A stretch of DNA of 6,421 nt from an uncultured Phycisphaerales bacterium (lineage in GTDB: Bacteria > Planctomycetota > Phycisphaerae > Phycisphaerales > UBA1924): NCBI GenBank assembly GCA_937879825.1, contig CALFMQ010000301.1, positions 1-6,421 on the forward strand. The letters are read 5' to 3'. Positions 1-4,864 of the stretch are shown piece by piece; the first letter of the stretch is position 1, and every line of letters begins with the position of its first letter. Below the pieces are notes generated by a model, which was not told the origin of the DNA, did no database searches, and saw only the letters and a list, made by a program, of their open reading frames with translations. Both the position numbers and the translations under genes were made by a program.

Positions 1-728
1 AGATCGACTCCAAGGGGCTGGGCGACACGTATTCCTTCGGCTTCCCGATGTACGCGGTAGGCCAATGCGCCGACATCCTGGCGTTCCGGCCGGTGTACGT
101 TCCGGTGGGCGAGGACCAGGTCGCGCACATCGAGATGTGCCGCGAGGTCGCACGCCGGTTCGATCAGCTCTACTGCGCTGTGGACTCGCACGCCGAGGAC
201 GCCGACTACGAGAAACAGGGCGGCGTGTTCCCGATCCCCGAAGCGCTCGTCGGCAAGGTCGGGCGACTCGTCGGCATCGACGGCAAACAGAAGATGTCCA
301 AGTCCCTCAACAACGCGATCTTCCTGTCCGACAGCACCAAGGAAATCAAGAAAAAGGTCGGGCAGATCTTCACAGGGCGCCAGTCCATGACCGAGAAGGG
401 CGACATCAGCAACGCGCTCTTCGAGTACGTGCGCATCTTCATCAAGGATGAAGCGCGCGTGAAGGAACTCGAGCGCGCCTACGCAACCGGCGACAACATC
501 GGCGACGGCCATGTGAAGCAGGAAGTCGCCGCCGCGATCGACGAACTCATCGCCCCCATCCGCGAACGCCGGGCGGCGCTGGAGGGCAAGGACGGCGATA
601 AGAAGGTCATCGAGATCATCCGCCACGGCACCAAGCGGGCGAACAAGGTCGCCGAGGAAACCCTCGCGATGGCCAAGGACGCCATGAAACTGGGCTTCGG
701 CGGGCGTAACGAGATGCTCCCCGGCTGA
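1..728 (+). CDS. trpS: Tryptophanyl-tRNA synthetase, C-terminal part (5' end cut by window edge)
   Basis: This is a class I aminoacyl-tRNA synthetase that charges tRNA-Trp with tryptophan using ATP, in the cytoplasm. The reading frame is open from base 3 and gives 241 residues up to the TGA at 726-728, so the N-terminal roughly 110 residues, including the HIGH-type motif, lie outside the window. TrpRS is recognised from the block ADILAFRPVYVPVGEDQ, where the GEDQ signature is diagnostic (nt 108-119), followed by a helix of the ArgArgPhe type. The KMSKS ATP-binding loop lies at nt 291-305 in the context GKQKMSKSLNN. The C-terminal helices, ending near KRANKVAEETLAMAKDAM, are typical of the family. 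About 145 residues follow the start of KMSKS, which matches normal bacterial TrpRS length, so the 3' end looks intact. The GFPMYAVGQCADI segment differs from the E. coli-like YPVLMAADI, so this is a divergent TrpRS branch. The ATG at 48 is internal and is not the start. Confidence 0.93.
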   Translation, partial: IDSKGLGDTYSFGFPMYAVGQCADILAFRPVYVPVGEDQVAHIEMCREVARRFDQLYCAVDSHAEDADYEKQGGVFPIPEALVGKVGRLVGIDGKQKMSKSLNNAIFLSDSTKEIKKKVGQIFTGRQSMTEKGDISNALFEYVRIFIKDEARVKELERAYATGDNIGDGHVKQEVAAAIDELIAPIRERRAALEGKDGDKKVIEIIRHGTKRANKVAEETLAMAKDAMKLGFGGRNEMLPG

Positions 729-741
729 GAGTTCGGGTGCT

Positions 742-770
742 TTGGCGGGGTCGGGACCGCCCGCTATACT
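742..770 (+). promoter_or_regulatory. Sigma70-type promoter for tRNA-Ile
   Basis: A -35 box TTGGCG (742-747, 4 of 6 matches to TTGACA) is followed by a 17-nt spacer and a -10 box TATACT (765-770, 5 of 6 matches to TATAAT). This predicts transcription from about 776-778, some 25 nt before the tRNA. The bases just after the -10 (CTCCGCCCC) are GC-rich, like the discriminators of stringently controlled stable-RNA promoters; that regulatory reading is an inference. The spacer and -35 contain an inverted repeat, GGCGG (744-748) / CCGCC (757-761). Confidence 0.7.
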
Positions 771-801
771 CTCCGCCCCGGCCTTGTCCGGGCGACATTT
801 T

Positions 802-875
<74 letters not shown>

Positions 876-1083
876 CTTCCCCCCCCCCCAAAATCTCGCC
901 CCATTGGCTCGCCGATCCATCCGGAGCCCGCCGCGATCGTGCTTTGCAGAAAGCGCCTCAGCGGCCTCATCGCTAGAGATTATAGGACCCAAATGGGCTG
1001 CGAACGGACGGGCTATCGGGGCGAAACTTGTTGCCCATCCATGGTTTAGGGTTGCCGAGCCCGCGCGATATGGCATGATTGAT
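876..1083 (+). other. Non-coding stretch with an 11-C homopolymer
   Basis: No gene is supported between the tRNA and the leader of the next gene. It opens with an uninterrupted run of 11 C at 879-889 in the tRNA 3' trailer, followed by AAAA. No hairpin with a T tract could be found to end the tRNA transcript. Open frames extend through the region but have no ribosome binding site or family-like sequence. A weak promoter-like pair, TTGCCG (1052-1057) and CATGAT (1074-1079) with a 16-nt spacer, could serve the next gene, but the match is poor. Confidence 0.5.
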
Positions 1084-1108
1084 CAGTCCGACCCGCACAG
1101 TCGGATTG
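1084..1108 (+). promoter_or_regulatory. Leader hairpin upstream of the first PEP-CTERM gene
   Basis: CAGTCCGAC (1084-1092) pairs with GTCGGATTG (1100-1108) to form 9 bp, one of them G-T, around a 7-nt loop CCGCACA. TTT follows at 1109-1111. It sits 32 nt before the start codon and about 18 nt before the Shine-Dalgarno sequence. It could be a 5' UTR stabilising stem, an operator, or a weak attenuator. Which one cannot be decided from the sequence. Confidence 0.4.
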
Positions 1109-1126
1109 TTTGCACAGGTTTGACAC

Positions 1127-1132
1127 AAGGAG
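1127..1132 (+). promoter_or_regulatory. Shine-Dalgarno AAGGAG that sets the start at 1141
   Basis: AAGGAG lies 8 nt before ATG 1141. This near-perfect site decides the start over the in-frame upstream ATG at 904. Starting at 904 would add 79 residues unlike any export signal in front of an obvious signal peptide. Confidence 0.8.
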
Positions 1133-1140
1133 TCAGAGAG

Positions 1141-1776
1141 ATGAAGGCAACACTTGCGAGTGCTGTCGCGCTGAGCGCGGCGGCAGGACTGTCCGCATCC
1201 GCATTCGGCGGGACGCCCACCTTCGCCGACGCGGCCGCGGCGACGAATCACAGCGGCGCCGACTACACCGCCGTGCTGGCGTACCAGTACACGGGCGGAA
1301 ACCACGGCCTGCTCACGATCGATATCAACAACCAGTCGTCCAACGCCCTCGGCGGGTACATGACGGCGCTGGTCTTCAATATCGGATCGAGCGATAACGG
1401 CGCCAGGGCCCAGCTCCAAAGCACAACGCTCCCCGCGTTTATCGACGCGCAGTTCGTGAACGCCTCGCCCTTCGGCTCGTCGTTCCGCGGCGGCGCCGCG
1501 ATCGGCGGCAACTGGAACCACGCCGGTTCCACCACAACCGGCCTGACCCCGGGGCACAGCGCCACGTTCACCTTCCTGATCACCGCGAGCGACGCGTCGG
1601 CCCTGAACGACATGTCGTTCACCGACGGCAACTACGACCACAACTTCATCGTCCGGTTCCGCAAGATGACCGGCTTCGACTCCGACAAGGTCCCCGCGAT
1701 GGTCGCGGTCCCCTCCCCCGGCGCGCTGGCACTGGCCGGCCTGGGCGGGCTGGCGGTCGTGCGCCGTCGCCGCTGA
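1141..1776 (+). CDS. Secreted protein with PEP-CTERM-like C-terminal sorting tail (first of two)
   Basis: The product is a 211-residue exported protein of unknown function. The start at ATG 1141 is chosen from the AAGGAG site 8 nt upstream and because translation then begins with a signal peptide. That peptide has K2, then the hydrophobic run LASAVALSAAAGLSASA, with likely cleavage after Ala21 (SASA before FGG). The mature part is rich in Gly, Asn, Thr and Ser and appears beta-rich. It includes LTIDINNQSSNALGGYMTAL (59-77), a GGNWNHAG motif (122-129), and FIVRFRKMTGFDSDKVPA (169-186). This arrangement resembles a recurring PEP-CTERM family in planctomycetes, recalled from family knowledge and not searched. 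The tail at 190-211 is Val-Pro-Ser-Pro-Gly, a hydrophobic helix, then four arginines: a PxPG variant of the PEP-CTERM signal that exosortase-type enzymes are thought to recognise. The mature part has no cysteines and no visible catalytic motif. A strong hairpin terminator follows, so the gene is probably monocistronic. Localisation is well supported; function is unknown. Confidence 0.85.
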   Translation: MKATLASAVALSAAAGLSASAFGGTPTFADAAAATNHSGADYTAVLAYQYTGGNHGLLTIDINNQSSNALGGYMTALVFNIGSSDNGARAQLQSTTLPAFIDAQFVNASPFGSSFRGGAAIGGNWNHAGSTTTGLTPGHSATFTFLITASDASALNDMSFTDGNYDHNFIVRFRKMTGFDSDKVPAMVAVPSPGALALAGLGGLAVVRRRR

Positions 1777-1803
1777 ATATCCGTGTGACGCGATACTGAC
1801 TAT

Positions 1804-1840
1804 CGGCGGAGCCCGCGTGAGAGCGCGGGTTCCGCTGTTT
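1804..1840 (+). terminator. Intrinsic terminator after the first PEP-CTERM gene
   Basis: The arms 1804-1817 and 1824-1837 form a 14-bp stem with two G-T pairs around the loop TGAGAG. Only TTT (1838-1840) follows. The stem is very stable but the T tract is short. The core CCCGCG/CGCGGG is the same as in the terminator at 2728-2764. Confidence 0.7.
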
Positions 1841-2032
1841 GGGACCAATGGGGCGGGGACTTATCGGAACTTGCCCCGAGGACGCAGGTCGGTTTGTAGG
1901 AAGGTGTTTCTCAGCAATTCGTCTAACTTGGCTTGAATCAATTCCTTTATTGAGGCAGTATTCCCACAGAGCTTTCCGCGATCGCCTCACGCACACGGGG
2001 CGACGATAAAAAAGAGTCAGCATTCGAAGCAC
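1841..2032 (+). other. AT-richer intergenic stretch, probable promoter region of the second PEP-CTERM gene
   Basis: No coding gene is supported here. The segment at about 1900-1965 is clearly richer in A and T than its surroundings. It contains the heptamer GAATCAA (1935-1941), a short hairpin TCAAT / ATTGA (1938-1942 with 1949-1953), and a poor promoter-like pair TTGAAT (1933-1938) and CAGTAT (1956-1961) with a 17-nt spacer. The promoter is probably in this area, but the exact boxes are not certain. Confidence 0.35.
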
Positions 2033-2038
2033 AGGGAG
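2033..2038 (+). promoter_or_regulatory. Shine-Dalgarno AGGGAG for the second PEP-CTERM gene
   Basis: AGGGAG lies 6 nt before ATG 2045, within a purine-rich leader. It supports 2045 as the start. Confidence 0.7.
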
Positions 2039-2044
2039 AAAGAG

Positions 2045-2701
2045 ATGTTGTGGAATAAGTCTTTGGGCGGGCGCGGTGCGCTTGCGGCGTGCGTTTGCGC
2101 GTCCTTCGCACTCGCAATGACCGAACGTGCCGACGCCGGCATGTCCTACGGTTTCGGCGCCATCACAGCCAACAACATCGGCGACACGGTGTTGGGCGAG
2201 TCGCAGCTGAGCGTGGTCGTCGCCAGCGGCCCCGGTGCCGGGCAGATCTCGTTCACCTTCATGAACGTCGGCATGGCCGCGATGTCGATCACGGACGTCT
2301 ACTTCGACAGCCATGACATTCTCGCAAGCATCGCAACCATCGATGACAGCGATCCCGGCGTGTCGTTCTCCGAGGGCGCCACACCCGGGAATCTCCCCGC
2401 GGCCAACAACGCGACGCCCGCTTTCGTCGCTTCGATGGGCCTCACCGCGGACTCGAATCCCCCTGTCCAGCCCAACGGCGTGAATCCGGGCGAGACCCTC
2501 ACCATCATCTGCAACCTTCTCGGCGGCATCGTGTTCGACGACGCGATCGCGGCGCTCGACGGCGGCCAGGACCTCCGCATCGGAATCCACGTCCAGGGAT
2601 TCGCCACCGGCGGCAGCGAGTCGTTCGTCAACGTGCCCACCCCCGGATCGCTGGCGCTCATGGGACTCAGCGGCTTCGCCGCCATCCGCCGCCGGCGCTG
2701 A
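2045..2701 (+). CDS. Secreted protein with PEP-CTERM-like C-terminal sorting tail (second of two)
   Basis: The product is a 218-residue exported protein of unknown function. It begins with a signal peptide: K5 and R10, then the hydrophobic run GALAACVCASFALAM, with probable cleavage after Ala31 (ADA before GMS). The mature domain has the block MSITDVYFDSHDILASIATI (80-99), then GVSFSEGATPGNLPAANN (105-122), then SADSN-type spacing leading to VQPNGVNPGETLTI (141-154), then DLRIGIHVQGF (177-187) and SESFVNVP (191-198). This order (SITDIYFDD, VSFS.GASPGNLP, PV.PNGV.PGE, DLRIG.HVQ, SFVN) matches a widespread PEP-CTERM protein family as I recall it. The tail Val-Pro-Thr-Pro-Gly, a hydrophobic helix and four arginines (197-218) is again the PxPG variant. 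Apart from the tail it is not visibly related to the upstream PEP-CTERM protein, so the pair is not a simple tandem duplication. It has its own ribosome binding site and terminator. No enzymatic residues are recognised. Confidence 0.87.
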   Translation: MLWNKSLGGRGALAACVCASFALAMTERADAGMSYGFGAITANNIGDTVLGESQLSVVVASGPGAGQISFTFMNVGMAAMSITDVYFDSHDILASIATIDDSDPGVSFSEGATPGNLPAANNATPAFVASMGLTADSNPPVQPNGVNPGETLTIICNLLGGIVFDDAIAALDGGQDLRIGIHVQGFATGGSESFVNVPTPGSLALMGLSGFAAIRRRR

Positions 2702-2727
2702 GCTTTCAACGCATCTCGACGATCAAC

Positions 2728-2764
2728 AGGGGCCCGCGCACAAGCGCGGGCCTCTTTCATTTTT
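2728..2764 (+). terminator. Strong intrinsic terminator after the second PEP-CTERM gene
   Basis: GGCCCGCGC (2731-2739) pairs with GCGCGGGCC (2744-2752) around the tetraloop ACAA. The stem extends outward by three pairs, one of them G-T, to 2728 and 2755. It is followed by TTTCATTTTT (2755-2764). It lies between convergent genes, 21 nt from the stop of the minus-strand gene. In the minus direction it has no good T tract, so it is clearly a plus-strand terminator and only possibly bidirectional. Confidence 0.88.
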
Positions 2765-2784
2765 GACTCGCGCCGAGATCGGCC

Positions 2785-3042
2785 TCACTCCGGCGCGATG
2801 CCGCACTCGTCGAGAAAGTGCTTGATCTGCATGATCTCATCCTTGGAGTCGATCGCCTTGGAATGCGGGATGTGGAAGGTGTGCTCTTTGCCGTTGAGCT
2901 TGACCTTCTCGCGCCCGCCGTGCACGACCTCGACCTCGGCGCCCATGTGCTCGAGCATTTTGACGACATCGGCCCACTTGATATTCATCGAGATCGGGTG
3001 CGCAAAGAGCGCGCGCAGCGTGTGATCGTGCTTGTGGCTCAT
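2785..3042 (-). CDS. Small HicA-like protein, 85 aa, no partner antitoxin visible
   Basis: The start is placed at ATG 3042 and not at the upstream in-frame ATG 3084, because AGGAAG lies 6 nt before 3042 on the minus strand and the extra 14 residues look like non-coding translation. The protein begins with a histidine-rich segment, MSHKHDH. A helix follows (WADVVKMLEHMGAEV, 23-37), then beta-strand-like stretches (VEVVHGGREKVKLNGKEHTFHIPH, 37-60) and a final helix (DEIMQIKHFLDECGI, 68-82). This helix-strand-strand-strand-helix order and the PH...IKHFLDECGI ending resemble the small dsRBD-like HicA/YcfA fold of mRNA-cleaving toxins. At the place where HicA normally has Gly-Ser-His with its catalytic histidine, the sequence reads His-Gly-Gly-Arg. 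No HicB-like gene lies next to it. It may therefore be a non-toxic relative with another role. Existence of the gene is likely; the family assignment is tentative. Confidence 0.72.
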   Translation of the reverse strand: MSHKHDHTLRALFAHPISMNIKWADVVKMLEHMGAEVEVVHGGREKVKLNGKEHTFHIPHSKAIDSKDEIMQIKHFLDECGIAPE

Positions 3043-3096
3043 CGGTGACTTCCTATGGTGCGGGTGGATACGCGACAGCAACAACTCTAGTGCGTC

Positions 3097-3123
3097 GAAT
3101 CAACTCCGGCTTAGGTTTGATTC
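3097..3123. promoter_or_regulatory. Inverted repeat GAATCAA-N13-TTGATTC, candidate operator
   Basis: GAATCAA (3097-3103) and TTGATTC (3117-3123) are perfect 7-bp inverted arms separated by 13 nt. The site lies about 55 nt upstream of the small HicA-like gene on the minus strand and 17 nt beyond the 3' end of the two-helix membrane protein gene. There is no T tract on either side, so it is unlikely to be a terminator. A regulator binding site is possible. The same heptamer occurs at 1935-1941. Confidence 0.35.
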
Positions 3124-3139
3124 ACCCGTCCCGTCCACC

Positions 3140-3640
3140 TCACCGCCGACCCGCCTCAGCGCCGAGCGCCGACTCGATGAGATCCATCAGGAGCGCCGTC
3201 TGCGGCGCGGCACGCGATCGCCCGATCTGCGACAACCCATACATGAACGCCAGGCACGGAACGCCCCCCGCGACAATCCACATCGCCCACGGCCGCTGAT
3301 CCAGAGACACCTGCACGATCGCAAAGCCGAGCGCAAAGAACATCGTCAGCGCGATCGCGGCGTTGATCGCCAGGTACAGCGTCCACTTGTTGGGGTGCGG
3401 CCCGATCAGCCCGTGGACAAACGTCCGGCCGTCGTCGCTCTGACTAAGGTCGAGCTGAACGCAGGGAGACCATCGCTCGCGAACCTCGCGGCTCACGGTG
3501 ATGTCGACATGCCTGCCCAGCACGCGCGAGACACACCGGCGGGCCGGGTCCTCCGCCGCAGCTACGAGCCGCTCGATGGACTGCTCAACCGTGCCGCGCA
3601 CGATCATATTGAACCGTGGTCTGACCGGGCCGAGGGGCAT
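3140..3640 (-). CDS. Hypothetical membrane protein with two transmembrane helices, at the end of an ABC efflux operon
   Basis: The product is a 166-residue protein that I cannot assign to a named family. The N-terminal half is soluble (about 1-80), with ERLVAAAEDPARR (23-35) and a Trp/Cys segment RERWSPCVQLDLSQ (54-67). A Gly-Pro-containing GLIGPHPNKW (78-87) leads into a first helix (about 86-110, LYLAINAAIALTMFFALGFA) and then a second (about 118-140, WAMWIVAGGVPCLAFMYGLSQ). It ends in a short amphipathic segment (PQTALLMDLIESALG, 146-160). No catalytic motif is visible. It starts 9 nt after the stop of the HlyD-type adaptor, so it is very likely co-transcribed and probably translationally coupled. 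The ATG at 3640 has no Shine-Dalgarno site; ATG 3607 (residue 12) is an alternative start. An accessory role in the transporter is possible from position alone. Confidence 0.75.
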   Translation of the reverse strand: MPLGPVRPRFNMIVRGTVEQSIERLVAAAEDPARRCVSRVLGRHVDITVSREVRERWSPCVQLDLSQSDDGRTFVHGLIGPHPNKWTLYLAINAAIALTMFFALGFAIVQVSLDQRPWAMWIVAGGVPCLAFMYGLSQIGRSRAAPQTALLMDLIESALGAEAGRR

Positions 3641-3649
3641 GGCGTGAGT

Positions 3650-4864
3650 CTAGCGGGCGGCGCGACGGGGGCGAATCCGGGCCTCATCGACCACCCGATC
3701 GCTCGGATACACGATCACCCGGTCGCCGGTAGTCAGGCCCTCGATCACCTGCACATGCCGATCATTCCGCAACCCTACAACGATCGGTCGGAGCTCGGCG
3801 CGATCGTCGTGCGCGACGAATGTCGCCCACCCGTCGCCATGCGGGAACACCGCACCGGTCGGCGCCAGCACCGCGTCGCCGGCCTCGTCGATCACGATGC
3901 GCGCATCGACCCGGAATCCATCGCCGAGCCGGTCTCGCGTGGCCGCGGGGTCGGTGAAGTCGATAATCACATAGACGCGCTGCTCCTCGACGCCGAGCGC
4001 GGAAATCTTCGTGAATCCCGACGGCTCGACGAGGCGCACGCGCCCGTTGAGGGTCTCGCCGCCCCCCCACCGCTCGATGAGCACCTGGTCCCCCGGCGCG
4101 ATGCGGACCGCGTCCTGCGACAGCACATCGACCTGAATCTCGAGGTGGTTCGTGTCGCCGATCTCGAGGAGCTGCGCGCCCGGCGCCACAACGCCCGCGC
4201 TATCCCGGAACACACGCAGGATGCGCCCCGTGATCGGCGCGGGAATCTCGAAAGTCGTCCGCTGGGCCCCCTCGGGCGTGGACTCAACAAGCGCGGCCCG
4301 CGCCTGATCCAGTTCGAAGCGCGCGATCTGCAACGAGAACTCGGCCGAACGCGCCTCCTGCGAGCGAAGAATCACGGCCAGATTGGCGTCGTCAAGCTCC
4401 TGCGGCGCGCTCGCGGCACCCTCCGTCGCCCGCGTGATGCGTGAGAGTTCGCTCTGAGCGTACTCAAGCGACGACTTCGCCGCGACAAGCTGCGCCTCGT
4501 TCCGCGCAACCGACGCCTCGGCCGCGTTGATTCGCGCTTCGGCCCCGGCGCGGGTCCGGGCGTCGATGAGCGTCGGGTCGGACGGATCGATCCGCGCCAG
4601 GATGGTCTGCCCCTGCGTGATCGCGTCGCCCGCCTTGAGCGTGATGCGCTCCATCTGCCCCTCCAGCGGCGAGAAGACGACATAGCGGTCGGTGACGCGG
4701 GTCTGGCCGTCCTCGTTGATCGTCACCCGAATCGGGCCGCGCTCGATCACGGCCAGATCGATCTGCACCGGCCGCGGCCGGGTGGTGACGACGAGCGCCC
4801 CGATGAGGCACAGCACAAGCACGAGCGGGAGCGTGAATCGTTTGATCGTCTGGATGATCTTCAT
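3650..4864 (-). CDS. HlyD-family periplasmic adaptor (membrane fusion protein) of an ABC efflux system
   Basis: The product is 404 residues. The adaptor would link an inner-membrane ABC transporter to the outer envelope. It has an N-terminal membrane anchor (about 11-28, TLPLVLVLCLIGALVV). A biotinyl-lipoyl-like half motif, SPLEGQMERITLKAGDAITQGQTIL, spans about 65-89. A long alpha-helical hairpin rich in Ala, Glu and Arg follows (about 102-192), and then the second lipoyl half, IPAPITGRILRVF to LLEIGDT (207-237). A beta-barrel region (about 238-325) and a membrane-proximal C-terminal domain (VLAPTGAVFPHGDG to GLTTGDRVIVYPSD, 332-389) complete the usual adaptor order and length. ATG 4864 is chosen because its first bases overlap the permease stop in an ATGA junction, with AGAAG 4 nt upstream. 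The frame stays open further upstream, but that part runs inside the permease gene. There is no lipobox, so it is anchored by the helix. The substrate is unknown. Confidence 0.92.
   Translation of the reverse strand: MKIIQTIKRFTLPLVLVLCLIGALVVTTRPRPVQIDLAVIERGPIRVTINEDGQTRVTDRYVVFSPLEGQMERITLKAGDAITQGQTILARIDPSDPTLIDARTRAGAEARINAAEASVARNEAQLVAAKSSLEYAQSELSRITRATEGAASAPQELDDANLAVILRSQEARSAEFSLQIARFELDQARAALVESTPEGAQRTTFEIPAPITGRILRVFRDSAGVVAPGAQLLEIGDTNHLEIQVDVLSQDAVRIAPGDQVLIERWGGGETLNGRVRLVEPSGFTKISALGVEEQRVYVIIDFTDPAATRDRLGDGFRVDARIVIDEAGDAVLAPTGAVFPHGDGWATFVAHDDRAELRPIVVGLRNDRHVQVIEGLTTGDRVIVYPSDRVVDEARIRPRRAAR

Noticed and set aside
904..1140. N-terminal extension of the first PEP-CTERM protein from an in-frame ATG at 904
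   Set aside because: There is no ribosome binding site at 904, the extension translates into non-coding leader with the hairpin, and a strong AAGGAG plus a signal peptide mark 1141 as the start.
2084..2095. Lipobox-like LAAC (residues 13-16) in the signal peptide of the second PEP-CTERM protein
   Set aside because: Only a couple of hydrophobic residues precede it, and the hydrophobic core lies after the cysteine. A signal peptidase I site after ADA at residue 31 fits better.
1646..2590. Long minus-strand open frame across both PEP-CTERM genes
   Set aside because: It is antisense to two well-supported genes and the intergenic region, is rich in Arg, Gly and Asp as expected of a GC-rich shadow frame, and has no recognisable family or ribosome binding site. 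The stretch over the intergenic DNA looks slightly protein-like, but not enough to call a remnant.
2772..2783. Palindrome GCCGA-GA-TCGGC just beyond the stop of the HicA-like gene
   Set aside because: A 2-nt loop cannot form a normal hairpin without losing pairs, and no T tract follows on the minus strand closely enough to make it a convincing terminator.
3032..4444. 470-codon plus-strand open frame opposite the efflux genes
   Set aside because: It is a shadow of the adaptor and membrane protein genes. Its composition is dominated by Arg, His, Asp and Pro, and it has no domain or ribosome binding site.
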